Assembly (NCBI GenBank): GCA_016926695.1
Contig: JAFGOB010000028.1
Span: 1-55,330 of the forward strand
DNA from: Dehalococcoidales bacterium
Lineage (GTDB): Bacteria > Chloroflexota > Dehalococcoidia > Dehalococcoidales > UBA3254
DNA: 55,330 nt
Direction: 5' to 3'
Positions 35,585 through 44,352 of the stretch are shown in pieces. The notes below the pieces were generated by a model. That model saw nothing but the letters and a program-made list of their open reading frames with translations. It was not told the origin of the DNA and ran no database searches. Position numbers and translations under genes: made by a program. Position 1 is the first letter of the stretch. Every line of letters begins with the position of its first letter.

Positions 35585-38428
35585 CTATTTAAGTGGTATT
35601 TCAGCCTCAAGGCATGTTCCTGACCCAGGGAGGGTCCTGATATCGAGCTTGCCGCTTAATGATAAAACCCTCTCGCGCATTCCGGATATGCCCGTAGAGG
35701 TACTTGAGTACAGGTCTGAGGGTTTGAAACCCCTCCCATGATCTTCTAGCTTGAGTACTATTTTATTATCATCTGACCAGATTGTTATGTTAACTTCTTT
35801 GGCATTCGCGTGCCGGGCGACGTTAGTCAATGCTTCCTGGATGATACGATATATGGCTGTGTTCACTTCCGGAGAAAAGTCACCCTGTAATCCCCAGTGC
35901 TCGAATTCTACCTTGATTCTGGTCTGTAAAGTATAGCGTTCGATGTACCATAACAGTGTCGGCAGCAGTCCCAGATCGTCCAGCATGCTCGGCCTCAAGC
36001 TGAGCGATATATCCCTTACCTGCCTTATCAGTTCGGTCACGACTTCCTGTGCCTCTAAGATATTTGAAAGAGAACCGTCCGATCCGGTACGGCTGATCTG
36101 GGTCATCATCAAGTTTAGCCCGGTCAATGACTGACCGATTTCGTCATGCAGTTCGCGGGCAACTGACCTTCTCTCATTTTCCTGCACATCAACCAGCCTA
36201 CGTGATAACGCCCGTAAAGCTTCCTCTGCATTCTTCTTGTCCGTAATATCGAAACTGAGGCCGATTACTCCGATTATTTTATTATTGTCTTTCAATGGCT
36301 CAACATAGCAATCAAGAATCTTGCCTTCCCAGTGTAATTCATAAGTAGCCGCCTCACCTGCCAGCGCCTTCCGGTGGGCTAGAATAGGGTTAAAATCCGG
36401 ATCACTGGTATTGTAATAATCAAATATGCTCATACCTGACAGTTGATTGGGACTCAGATTAAAGGTCTTCAATCCCGCCCCGAGTGAAAGTTCGAATATC
36501 AACTGGCGATCGGTAGTCCATAACATGCAGGGTATTTGGTTTAACATCAGGCGCAGATGGGCTTCACTTTTTCGCAGGCTTTCTGCCATGCGTTTTTGTT
36601 CGCTGATATCATGAATTGTCCTGACTATCCCTTCCAACTCCCCGTTATCATCTATCAGCGGTACCGTGTTTACTACCAGCCATACGACCAGACCGTCATC
36701 ACGTTCCAGCCCTAATTCAAAATTGAAATTACCCTTTCGAGTTTTCAATACACTGGACATCGGCAATTCCTCAACTGCCAGCGTGTGATATTCGGAATCA
36801 AATACCCTCTTCCCCAGGTCCGTACAGAGATTACCCTCTATTTCAGAAATTTTCTTGCCGGTAATCCGGCTCATGGCGGGATTGGCCTTTATCACCTTCC
36901 CCTGCTTATCTATCAGTGTTACCCCTTCAGACATGGAGTTGATCAGGTGTTCCAGTTGGGATTTGCTTTGCCTTAGTGCTTCACGTACCTTTTTGCTCTG
37001 TGTTATATCCCGCAGCATTGCCAGGTAACATGCTTCACCTTCCCACTGAGTCTCAACTACACTCATTTCGGCGGTATGTATCTCGAATTGGCTCTTCATT
37101 ATGTCAATTTCAGACTTCCCGTCCGCCATCAGGGGATATTCGAATTGCGAATTTATTAGTCCTCCCGTCTCGCATCCCAGCAATGTTTCCGCGGCAGGAT
37201 TAACCAGGCGGACTTTTCCGTCCTTATTAATGATCAGTATCCCGTCGGCGCTGCTAGCAACCAGATTCCTGAAACTGTTGGCGATAGCGAAGACCTTTTC
37301 CCTGGCCTGCCTGTGCTGCTCGATTTCACGGTTCAGGGCCAGATTTACCTTCTCGAGTTCTATGGTTCGCTGTTTAACTCGCAGTTCAAGTTCATCCTTC
37401 GATTGCGCCAGGAACTCCTCAATCTTTTTTCTCTCGGTCACATCCTGCACCTGTTCAAGATACCCTATAACTTCATGCGTTTCCTCGTTTTTCAGCGGGG
37501 TAACCAGCATATCAAGGTAGCTGATCCCTGACTTACTGGTCTCATACATACCAGAGGACTTTAATGTATTAAAATCCAGTGGAGTCTCAAATCCTACGGA
37601 TTCGCCCTTAATCAGTCTTTCTTTTAATTTTCCGCTGATATTGTTGTCTTTAAAAAGGCAATAGTCGGAATATTTGGATTGTCCTGATACTCCAAAGATA
37701 TCCAGACAGGCCTTATTTGCAGTGATTAATTTGCCCTCGCTGTCCAGTATTTGAATCCCGATAGGTGAGTTTTCAAATATTCCCCGAAACCTCTCTTCAC
37801 TTTTCTTCAATTTCTCTTTAGTCTGTTGATTTATCGTGTTTCCAATCAACTCCCAGCGATTCCCCTGCCTTATCAGGGAGTACTCATGATTACGCAGGAC
37901 ATCCAGCATTTCCAGGGCATTGCATTTATCCAGACAATATGTGCAAATTGCCAGCATCCTGCGTCCGCGGATTGCCCTGTTTACGGCTGTTTCGTATTCT
38001 ATGAAGTTACCCCAGTCCTTCTTTTTCAGCCAGGCTGAATCCCCGGTCACTCTCAACCCTTTAAACCCGCTGGATAAAGCGCCGTCCAGTTTTTCTATCC
38101 AGGCATCCAGGACCTCTTCCATACAAAAAGAGCCAGACTTCAGGTACCAGTCTGTATAAGGAAATAACTGGATTTCCCCACTCTTGAAATACCTTTCTAT
38201 GTCCGGTATTTTTTTCTCCAGGGCTTCCCTTGCATCCCGCTCGCTGATAGAATCAGACAGAATCCATACACAAAGCTCATCATGTTGCAGACCGGCTTTG
38301 AAATACGGCACGATGATATCCAGCAGGTCTTCTTTCGTCTGATAGAACTGGCAGAAATGGGTTGACCAGGGTACACTCCCGATAATATCTATCCCGGTAT
38401 TTATCAGTTCCTCGATCATATCTCTCAT
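35585..38428 (-). CDS. MEDS-multi-PAS sensor histidine kinase (NarL-type)
   Basis: 947 residues, cytoplasmic. The N-terminal MEDS domain (about 15-195; HFCQFYQTKEDLLDIIVPYF, GLRVTGDSAW) is known from methanogen and methylotroph sensors such as DcmR. It is followed by four PAS/PAC units (about 210-325, 380-485, 490-610 and 620-735), with a coiled coil after the first. The HisKA_3 dimerisation helix contains RSVARELHDEIGQSL (phospho-His near 758), and the HATPase domain has EALTNVARHANAKEV and DHGRGF. The MEDS cysteines (ICTYCLDKCN) might bind metal or sense redox state. Signal unknown. Confidence 0.9.
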   Translation of the reverse strand: MRDMIEELINTGIDIIGSVPWSTHFCQFYQTKEDLLDIIVPYFKAGLQHDELCVWILSDSISERDAREALEKKIPDIERYFKSGEIQLFPYTDWYLKSGSFCMEEVLDAWIEKLDGALSSGFKGLRVTGDSAWLKKKDWGNFIEYETAVNRAIRGRRMLAICTYCLDKCNALEMLDVLRNHEYSLIRQGNRWELIGNTINQQTKEKLKKSEERFRGIFENSPIGIQILDSEGKLITANKACLDIFGVSGQSKYSDYCLFKDNNISGKLKERLIKGESVGFETPLDFNTLKSSGMYETSKSGISYLDMLVTPLKNEETHEVIGYLEQVQDVTERKKIEEFLAQSKDELELRVKQRTIELEKVNLALNREIEQHRQAREKVFAIANSFRNLVASSADGILIINKDGKVRLVNPAAETLLGCETGGLINSQFEYPLMADGKSEIDIMKSQFEIHTAEMSVVETQWEGEACYLAMLRDITQSKKVREALRQSKSQLEHLINSMSEGVTLIDKQGKVIKANPAMSRITGKKISEIEGNLCTDLGKRVFDSEYHTLAVEELPMSSVLKTRKGNFNFELGLERDDGLVVWLVVNTVPLIDDNGELEGIVRTIHDISEQKRMAESLRKSEAHLRLMLNQIPCMLWTTDRQLIFELSLGAGLKTFNLSPNQLSGMSIFDYYNTSDPDFNPILAHRKALAGEAATYELHWEGKILDCYVEPLKDNNKIIGVIGLSFDITDKKNAEEALRALSRRLVDVQENERRSVARELHDEIGQSLTGLNLMMTQISRTGSDGSLSNILEAQEVVTELIRQVRDISLSLRPSMLDDLGLLPTLLWYIERYTLQTRIKVEFEHWGLQGDFSPEVNTAIYRIIQEALTNVARHANAKEVNITIWSDDNKIVLKLEDHGRGFKPSDLYSSTSTGISGMRERVLSLSGKLDIRTLPGSGTCLEAEIPLK

Positions 38429-38743
38429 CTGTAATGTCCGGGTATATTATATCCCCTAAAAACATTATATAGTCAATAATGCCAGTTAAGTGCGCTGCTT
38501 ACTGCGAATCTCCATCCATTTTTGATATTCTATGACGGGAAACAATATTACCTTCTATAACATTACCGGCAGATGGTACTTAAGTATTTCATTATTGCTG
38601 ATAATCGCATTATGACATGTTTCAGCGATATGTTACAGGTGCAACCGGTGGCAATTGAATCCGGCTACATCAATAGCTGATTCCGCTATTATCCTCCGCT
38701 TTTGTATGGAGAACAGAAAAGAATGCAGCATCATACTTCAAAG
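38429..38743. other. Intergenic region upstream of the kinase
   Basis: Holds a candidate minus-strand promoter near the kinase start (listed separately). Nothing else is recognised; no open frame with a ribosome site was seen. Confidence 0.5.
38446..38476 (-). promoter_or_regulatory. Candidate promoter of the MEDS-PAS kinase
   Basis: Minus strand TTGACT (38476-38471), 19-bp spacer, TATAAT (38451-38446). The -10 is perfect but the spacer is longer than ideal. Transcription would start only about 10 bases before the ATG, which has no ribosome site. Confidence 0.4.
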
Positions 38744-39889
38744 CTAAATCAAGTTGAATAACAGGCGTAGCGGAGGATTAAGGGATTTGTTGAGAGTGAT
38801 ATAGTCTCTCTCTCCGCGGAGTATCCGGCAGAAAGCTCTCCAGAAGCGGTCGCTATCCTTTAGATAATGATAGAAAAAGCGAGGTGTAAGGCTGTTTATT
38901 TTCTGTATAGAACGGGCTATTTTCAATTCCGGAACGATTTCCCTCTCTACCGATATACGGTATGCCTTAAGGTCCGCCTTTCCGGACTTGTAATCCAGTA
39001 TCGCTGTGCTCGCCAGATAGGCGCTTTTAAGAGCGTAATAAATACCCTCTCCTGTCAGCGGATCAATCAGTCCTGCGGCATCACCCAGCAGCAATATCCG
39101 CTGAAAATTCAGAGGAGTTGACTTCATTCTCATCGGCATTAAGTGACCCTGGATCTTCAGCCTGTCAGGGCGACCCAGTTGATAGGCTTCTATCAATTTA
39201 CGGGTGTACAGTTCGAGATTCCTGGCTTTCCTTATGGAACCACCCGCTCCGGTATTGATCTGGTCTTTTTTAGGAAAAACCCAGGCGTATCCCCCCCTGA
39301 TGCCCCAGTCCAGGCCTATCAGACCGTCCCATTGTTTAAAACATTCAGCCGCTGCTTTAACCTGGCTGCTGAAACCCAGACCGTACTTAAAGCTGTTTCT
39401 CAGCTTCATTGAACGCGCAATAACGCTGTTCGCCCCATCCGCTCCCGCTACAAGTGGTGTAGTAAACGAGCCGGAAATTGTGTCTATTCTTACCTGGTCT
39501 TTCTCTTCTTTTACCCCCCTGACTTCCATGTTGTCTTCCACACTGACTCCCGCTTCCCGTGCTCTTTCCACTAAAAACGCGTCAAATTTTTCTCTCAAAA
39601 CCATATAAGCCAGTGGAAGATGGTAAGTCCTGACCCTCTCCGGAACGCAATTGAAGCTAAAACGGACACCGTAGATAGTGTTTTCCACGCATTCCGAAAA
39701 ATCAAATGGTAACAGAGAACCCGCTCTGACAGTTATACCGCCGGCGCATACCTTGTTACGAGGGAGCCTGGCTTTCTCCACCAAAAGGACTTTCAAACCC
39801 TTGGTAGATAGCAGATACGAAAGGAATGTACCGGCAGGTCCGGCACCGACTACGGTAACATCATACTGGCTATACCGGCTCGTTGGCAT
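38744..39889 (-). CDS. Geranylgeranyl reductase-family FAD oxidoreductase
   Basis: 381-residue flavoprotein. The N-terminal dinucleotide fold has VVGAGPAGTFLSYLL (GxGxxG at 15-20) and ends in VEKARLPRNKVCAGG, the GGR-family cysteine motif. GADGANSVIAR and LLGDAAGLIDPLTGEGIYYAL are further FAD-contact motifs. Family members saturate isoprenoid chains of lipids, quinones or chlorophyll. Here the substrate may be a membrane isoprenoid or menaquinone side chain. The alpha/alpha-toroid gene is 144 bp upstream on the same strand. Confidence 0.87.
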   Translation of the reverse strand: MPTSRYSQYDVTVVGAGPAGTFLSYLLSTKGLKVLLVEKARLPRNKVCAGGITVRAGSLLPFDFSECVENTIYGVRFSFNCVPERVRTYHLPLAYMVLREKFDAFLVERAREAGVSVEDNMEVRGVKEEKDQVRIDTISGSFTTPLVAGADGANSVIARSMKLRNSFKYGLGFSSQVKAAAECFKQWDGLIGLDWGIRGGYAWVFPKKDQINTGAGGSIRKARNLELYTRKLIEAYQLGRPDRLKIQGHLMPMRMKSTPLNFQRILLLGDAAGLIDPLTGEGIYYALKSAYLASTAILDYKSGKADLKAYRISVEREIVPELKIARSIQKINSLTPRFFYHYLKDSDRFWRAFCRILRGERDYITLNKSLNPPLRLLFNLI

Positions 39890-40033
39890 GACTAATTATA
39901 TGTTACAAAACCTCTAAAGTAAAACCACTACTCATGAAGATATATGGTCTCAAAAAGGCTTCAATTAAGAGCTAAATAAATTCTCTTCCATATACCTGTT
40001 ATTATTGGCTTCAACAGACATACCGCCTGAGAT

Positions 40034-40966
40034 TCAGGAGTTCCGGAACTCTTCAACCCTTTTTTCTATCCGGGTAATAATGAATGTCAGCAGGCGGTTG
40101 GGCTGGTTCGCTGGTTCAAGGCTGGTATATGAACTAGGGGCTTCTACAAAGTACTTGCCGTCTACGGCTTTTTTACGTACAAACTCCAGCATATTATAAA
40201 AACTGGCCTTTTTCAGAGAATAGGGAAATAGTGAAACGGCATCCATAACTCTCAGAATGCCGTACCTGGTTGCCGGATAACGAAGCGCCTGGTAACGCCG
40301 TCCAACACCGAAATACACTATTTGTATTCCCATGTTCCTCATTTCCCAGTGTTTCAGAAGGAGATCAATTGCTCCGTTAAAGCGGGGATCTTCCCGGTAC
40401 TCAGGGTACTGACCCAGTAAAAGTAAAATATTCAGATTTTCCTGGGGACATGAAGGTTCGTTCTGGAAAGGCGCACCGACATCATGGTTCGGATTACAGT
40501 ACCAGCCGCCATCCAGCCTCTGTGATGATAGATGGATCTGGAGGTACTTTTTCACATGCGGTTCATCATGGTAGCCCATGCGGGCGATAGCAGAAAGCAG
40601 AATTGCAGACTTGCAGTGATAGGTTGGTTCCATTCCATATTCGGTAATATATGTACCTTGGGGAGATTGAGTATCCAGGAATCCTTCGATTTCATCAGTC
40701 AGTCCTAATTCGGAAGCTGTCAATCCAAGATCAGCCAGAAAAAACAGGTCCCAATACGGATTCCCGTATTCATCCGAATTCATAAAGCCGCTTTTAATAG
40801 CAGGAATACCTCTCCGCGGGTTCTTTAACCGGTCAATAATTTCCTCAATCTGGCTGTCAGCCAGTACTGGCTGAACATAAGGTTTATTTCCCTTTAGCTG
40901 TAATTCCGTTGCGTACCTGAGCCAAATCGGACCTTCCATCAACCAATCGATAACTTTTCTATCCAT
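40034..40966 (-). CDS. Alpha/alpha-toroid (terpene cyclase/prenyltransferase-like) protein
   Basis: 310 residues, almost all helical, with repeated motifs of the squalene-cyclase/prenyltransferase toroid (FLDTQSPQGTYITEYG, SSQRLDGGWYCNPN). No DxDD cyclase motif or obvious prenyltransferase zinc site is seen, so catalytic function is doubtful. Two cysteines and several histidines (CKSAI, CNPNHDVG, SCPQENL) might bind metal. The GGR-like gene downstream suggests, weakly, an isoprenoid link. The plus strand of its leader may encode a small RNA. Confidence 0.65.
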   Translation of the reverse strand: MDRKVIDWLMEGPIWLRYATELQLKGNKPYVQPVLADSQIEEIIDRLKNPRRGIPAIKSGFMNSDEYGNPYWDLFFLADLGLTASELGLTDEIEGFLDTQSPQGTYITEYGMEPTYHCKSAILLSAIARMGYHDEPHVKKYLQIHLSSQRLDGGWYCNPNHDVGAPFQNEPSCPQENLNILLLLGQYPEYREDPRFNGAIDLLLKHWEMRNMGIQIVYFGVGRRYQALRYPATRYGILRVMDAVSLFPYSLKKASFYNMLEFVRKKAVDGKYFVEAPSSYTSLEPANQPNRLLTFIITRIEKRVEEFRNS

Positions 40967-40988
40967 TTCTACCGTCTTTCCCTGTCTT

Positions 40989-41016
40989 CCGACAATTTAG
41001 AAAATATTTCTATATT
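40989..41016 (+). promoter_or_regulatory. Candidate promoter for an intergenic small RNA
   Basis: CCGACA (40989-40994), 16-bp spacer, TATATT (41011-41016). The match is moderate, but it sits immediately upstream of a run of hairpins that ends in a T-tract terminator (41142-41176). Confidence 0.35.
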
Positions 41017-41022
41017 TATAAC

Positions 41023-41176
41023 GCCCTTGAAATAGCTTGCATTTCAAGATCCCGATCAATCCGGAACAGGCATTGTCTAGTTCCCTTTTCATTGCATAGT
41101 CTTCACAATATTTCGTCCTCAGGCAAAACCGGGCTGAGGTGGTTAGTTCGTGCGTAACTCTAAGCTAACTTTTTTT
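41023..41176 (+). ncRNA. Candidate structured small RNA (unrecognised family)
   Basis: About 154 nt without protein-coding content. Hairpin 1: CTTGAAAT / ATTTCAAG, 8 bp, 7-nt loop (41026-41048). Hairpin 2: CCTCAG / CTGAGG, 6 bp (41117-41139). Hairpin 3: GTTAGTT / AAGCTAAC, 7 bp with one G-U, then seven T (41142-41176), which looks like an intrinsic terminator. No plus-strand gene precedes it. It resembles none of the common RNAs (6S, SRP, RNase P, tmRNA, main riboswitches) as far as I can tell. It could instead be a leader of the minus-strand gene. Confidence 0.4.
41142..41176 (+). terminator. Rho-independent-type terminator without an upstream plus-strand gene
   Basis: The 7-bp stem GTTAGTT (41142-41148) / AAGCTAAC (41163-41169, one G-U) is followed by TTTTTTT (41170-41176). 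The nearest plus-strand gene upstream is miles of minus-strand genes away, hence the small RNA proposal. Confidence 0.5.
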
Positions 41177-41259
41177 ACTCCAACTTTTAAAATATTTGGT
41201 TCCGGCTTGTCCGGGTTAGGATGTGAAAGATCATATTATTAACCCAACCTATAAATATA

Positions 41260-41282
41260 AGCCGCAGACAGTGTCCGCGGCT
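41260..41282 (-). terminator. Hairpin, possible terminator of the small zinc ribbon gene
   Basis: AGCCGC (41260-41265) pairs with GCGGCT (41277-41282), with a short inner GAC/GTC pairing. A T-rich run lies on both sides: ATTTTTA on the plus strand and TATATTTAT on the minus strand. It stands 138 bp beyond the zinc ribbon stop and may act in both directions. Confidence 0.5.
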
Positions 41283-41420
41283 ATTTTTAATCCAGTATCT
41301 TAACTATTCTAATGAAAAACCAGATTGACGATCCTGCATGGTTGATGGTAGGTTCATTAGCAACGGCCACCCATGCATCTAAAAATACTCCCATTCTGAC
41401 ACAATGGCGGAAAAATTAAA

Positions 41421-41585
41421 TTAGTCCGGCCTGATATATTTCCAGCATAAGGACTCTTTTTGCCAGATCATATGGTTGCACTTAACACAAAAATATTGAG
41501 TTTTACTGTTTACTTGTTGTAATTTTATTCTTGACAGTTTCTGGCACTTGGGACAATACACTTTTTTTGCGGTTAACTTGACCAA
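41421..41585 (-). CDS. Small zinc ribbon protein (54 residues)
   Basis: A short gene easily missed by length cut-offs. The product, read from a TTG at 41585, has CPKC (Cys11, Cys14) and CVKC (Cys33, Cys36), an 18-residue spacing typical of a zinc ribbon, plus Cys47 and a basic N terminus (MVKLTAKKVYC). A purine-rich GAGAGG lies about 10 bases upstream. The frame is open a little further, so the start is uncertain. It has some resemblance to short Com-like zinc fingers, but I do not assign a family. Transcribed alone on the minus strand. Confidence 0.6.
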   Translation of the reverse strand: MVKLTAKKVYCPKCQKLSRIKLQQVNSKTQYFCVKCNHMIWQKESLCWKYIRPD

Positions 41586-41793
41586 CTGGACTGGACCTCT
41601 CTTCTTTGATTAATTCCTGCTCGATTCGCCTTAATATGATACTTTATCTATTATATGACTTTGTTGCCTCTGTATGCAATTTTTTACGAAAGAGCATAAA
41701 CGACTCGAAATATCCCTGGCATACGACTGATCTGATAACTGAAAAGGCAGACCCTGGATTATAATTGACAATTCTGGTACACCGGAGAGAAGG

Positions 41794-42687
41794 CTATCCA
41801 CCAAACTCGTGATTCTGACTGTCCTCTAAAAGGTCTTCTATTTCCCTGACGATGTTTTGATTAATTGTTTTATGAGGCCTGGTTTTACCTCTACGGTATT
41901 CCTTTTCCAGTAGTTTTAAATTCTCCTGCAATTCCGGTTTCTGAGCTATAGCCTTTTCTATCTTCGAGAAAAGAAATTCGCTGTCCCTTTTGGCATCTGC
42001 CAGATCGAGCTCTATTCCCATCATCCGGTTCAGTTTAAGCATAAGCTTATATGCAGCCATAAAGTTGATTACCTGGACATAGTGCGGAGTATGGGCCCAC
42101 AGGCTGATTGCAGGGATTCCTCTTTTGGCTGCTTCTACCATCAATAGTGTATATATACTTGAAGGTCCCTTGTAGTTTATCAGCTCTATCCCCTGCTCTT
42201 TAATCTCATCTGTAAGATTCGCCTGGTTAACTACCCCTGTAATGCGAACAGGAACGGTATGCGGTATTGCATCAAAAGAACCGCCGATAGTCACAATCCT
42301 GGCTACCTGATAGCTCCGTGCAAAATCCAAAAATGTATCTATATATCTTACCCATTTTTGTTCAGGTTCCGGACCGGAGGCAATAATCAGGTCATGCTCT
42401 CCCAAAAGATTGTGATAACAGCTAAAATTTGTGGTGACTATATTTACAGTCTGAATTAGTCCGTTTTCGATATTGACCAGCGGACGTTTGCGATCATTAC
42501 CTGCTGACTGGTAGACGTAGAATTCATCCGGTTTAATCTCGGCGAAAACATTAGCTTTCAGTCTTCCAATCAGATACCAGGCTACTGCCGAGGAGACCTG
42601 CCCGGCGTTACCCCAGCCGCTGAAAGCCAGCAGTAAGTTGGGTTTAGCCAGGTTGGGCCTTTCTCGCCAGACTATATCTTCATTCAT
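41794..42687 (-). CDS. PAC2 family protein (proteasome assembly chaperone fold)
   Basis: 297 residues. LLLAFSGWGNAGQVSSAVAWYL at the N terminus and GIPAISLWAHTPHYV with the middle GEHDLIIASGPEPE are PAC2 signatures. The last 60 residues are charged and helical. PAC2 proteins of bacteria and archaea have unproven function and are related to eukaryotic proteasome assembly chaperones. It follows the sirtuin gene by 11 bp with a GAGGT ribosome site, so the two are co-expressed. Confidence 0.9.
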   Translation of the reverse strand: MNEDIVWRERPNLAKPNLLLAFSGWGNAGQVSSAVAWYLIGRLKANVFAEIKPDEFYVYQSAGNDRKRPLVNIENGLIQTVNIVTTNFSCYHNLLGEHDLIIASGPEPEQKWVRYIDTFLDFARSYQVARIVTIGGSFDAIPHTVPVRITGVVNQANLTDEIKEQGIELINYKGPSSIYTLLMVEAAKRGIPAISLWAHTPHYVQVINFMAAYKLMLKLNRMMGIELDLADAKRDSEFLFSKIEKAIAQKPELQENLKLLEKEYRRGKTRPHKTINQNIVREIEDLLEDSQNHEFGG

Positions 42688-42698
42688 TGAGTCTACCT

Positions 42699-43409
42699 CT
42701 ATTGATGGGAATTTATCAGGTCGCCCAGTATTTTGACCGCCGGCGGTAAGACTTGCCCGATAGGTTCCCCAAACCGCAGGTGCGCAACACTATCAAGGGG
42801 GGTATCACCCTGGTTGATAATAACCAGGCGGGCTCCTGTCTCCAGGGCTATCCTCGGCATATCCGCCGCCGGGGTTACCACCAGGCTTGAACCGATTACA
42901 ACAAAAAGGTCGCAATCGCGGGAATACTGTATTGCCAGGTTTAGATCCTTCCGTGGGAGAGACTGCCCGAAATCAACCACACTCGGTTTCATTTTTCCGC
43001 CACACAGCGGACAGTTGCCAGCGTCTTCAAAGTTGTCCATTGTGAACTCACAAATGGTACAGCGAATTTTGGTTAAGTTTCCATGCAACTCCGCCAGTAG
43101 TTCCGGACGAATACCGGATTTCAGGTGCAGGTTATCGACATTCTGAGAAATCAGGAAATAGAGCCTGTTGAGATTTTGTATTTCAACAATGGCTTTATGA
43201 CCGGCGTTCGGTTCGACTTCATGCCATTTGACTGTTCCGGGTGATGTAACAGGAAGGCCTTTATCCTTGCGCGTCCACAAGCCGTTCGGACCTCTGAAAT
43301 CAGGCAGTCCTGACTCGGTACTGATCCCTGCCCCTGTAAACACCACCAGGTGGTGTGACTCATATATCCACTTACCCAGCCTCTCAATCCGCCGGTCTAA
43401 TTCGTCCAT
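42699..43409 (-). CDS. cobB: NAD-dependent protein deacylase, Sir2 family
   Basis: 236-residue sirtuin. NAD site GAGISTESGLPDFRG (from residue 26), QNVDNLH, catalytic His109 (ELHGNL), and the four zinc cysteines Cys117, Cys120, Cys133 and Cys136. It removes acyl groups from lysines with NAD as co-substrate, releasing nicotinamide, which could feed the nicotinamidase/pncB salvage route encoded at 10551-12942. First gene of a pair with PAC2. Confidence 0.95.
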   Translation of the reverse strand: MDELDRRIERLGKWIYESHHLVVFTGAGISTESGLPDFRGPNGLWTRKDKGLPVTSPGTVKWHEVEPNAGHKAIVEIQNLNRLYFLISQNVDNLHLKSGIRPELLAELHGNLTKIRCTICEFTMDNFEDAGNCPLCGGKMKPSVVDFGQSLPRKDLNLAIQYSRDCDLFVVIGSSLVVTPAADMPRIALETGARLVIINQGDTPLDSVAHLRFGEPIGQVLPPAVKILGDLINSHQ

Positions 43410-43674
43410 AGATCTGCCCCCCGCATTGATTCTAATTATGCCAGGTCATGCCTGAGAACGCACACCCCTATTATAGACCAACCGGCAGCCGGATTAGTAG
43501 ATCAAACCCCTCTTTGTCCGTAGTCTTTTCACTCGATCGGGTTTAAAAGACCGGATATTGAGAATATTTTCACCCTGAGCAGATCGCAGACCGTTTCTGA
43601 AAATTCCAGCAGTCGTGATTATCCTGCCGGACTATTTATAATCGCGATAGTGAAGAAAATCCATCCGGAAAAGT

Positions 43675-44352
43675 CTAAAACCAGATGTTCTTTTTCACAA
43701 AATCGAAATTTTCTCCTACTGCTTCCTTTCCCTGGATCACGCCGGGATGATCGTAAGGATGACCGCATAATAAATATTCAACGTCCAGTTGAGAAAGCAT
43801 ATCTATGCTTTTTTTCAACAAAAACGGATCGCCTCCGGGAAGGTCCACTCTGCCAGTGTTGTGGTAAAATATGACGTCCCCTACCGCCAGTGCTTTCATG
43901 GCAGGCCAGTATAATGATACTTCACCGGGTGAATGTCCCGGTGTGCGGTATACTTCAACTCCGGCCGAAGATGAACCGGGAAGCTTCAGTTCGCCTTCCT
44001 CCAGGTTGATATCAACCGGCCCCAATCCGAATCTCTGGTACATCTGTATATCGTCATTATGTAAAGCTATCATGGCACCGCTTTTCTCTTTAAATTTCCC
44101 TGCCGATTCAACATGATCCGGATGAGTATGGGTAAGCGCTATCAGACCGATATCCTCGATTTTAATGCCGTCTCTTTCAATCTCTTTTGTCAGCATTTCG
44201 AAAGCAGGTTCATGCAGATAAGGCGTTACAATATGCCCGGGATCAATCAGGATATGCCTTCCACCCGCTAATACGGCACCGAAAAGAAAGGTATTACAGT
44301 TGTTGTCGTTTCCTTTCCATACAAACGCATAAAGATTCTCAGCTAATTTCAT
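43675..44352 (-). CDS. Metallo-beta-lactamase-fold hydrolase
   Basis: 225 residues. The dinuclear metal site is clear: THTHPDH (His75, His77, Asp79, His80), GHSPGEVSLYW, AVGDVIFYH and CGHPYDHPG. The group is the glyoxalase II-like/Zn hydrolase set; the substrate is not predictable. The ATG at 44352 has GGGAG 8 bases upstream; a longer in-frame TTG start lacks a site. Single gene. Confidence 0.9.
   Translation of the reverse strand: MKLAENLYAFVWKGNDNNCNTFLFGAVLAGGRHILIDPGHIVTPYLHEPAFEMLTKEIERDGIKIEDIGLIALTHTHPDHVESAGKFKEKSGAMIALHNDDIQMYQRFGLGPVDINLEEGELKLPGSSSAGVEVYRTPGHSPGEVSLYWPAMKALAVGDVIFYHNTGRVDLPGGDPFLLKKSIDMLSQLDVEYLLCGHPYDHPGVIQGKEAVGENFDFVKKNIWF

Noticed and set aside
40967..41285. 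Known riboswitch or 6S/SRP/RNase P RNA in the structured intergenic region
   Set aside because: None of the conserved boxes that I know for these RNAs could be found on either strand; only generic hairpins are present.
41302..41379. 24-codon open frame on the minus strand downstream of the zinc ribbon gene
   Set aside because: No ribosome site and no recognisable protein features; the segment is better read as an untranslated region with an inverted repeat.
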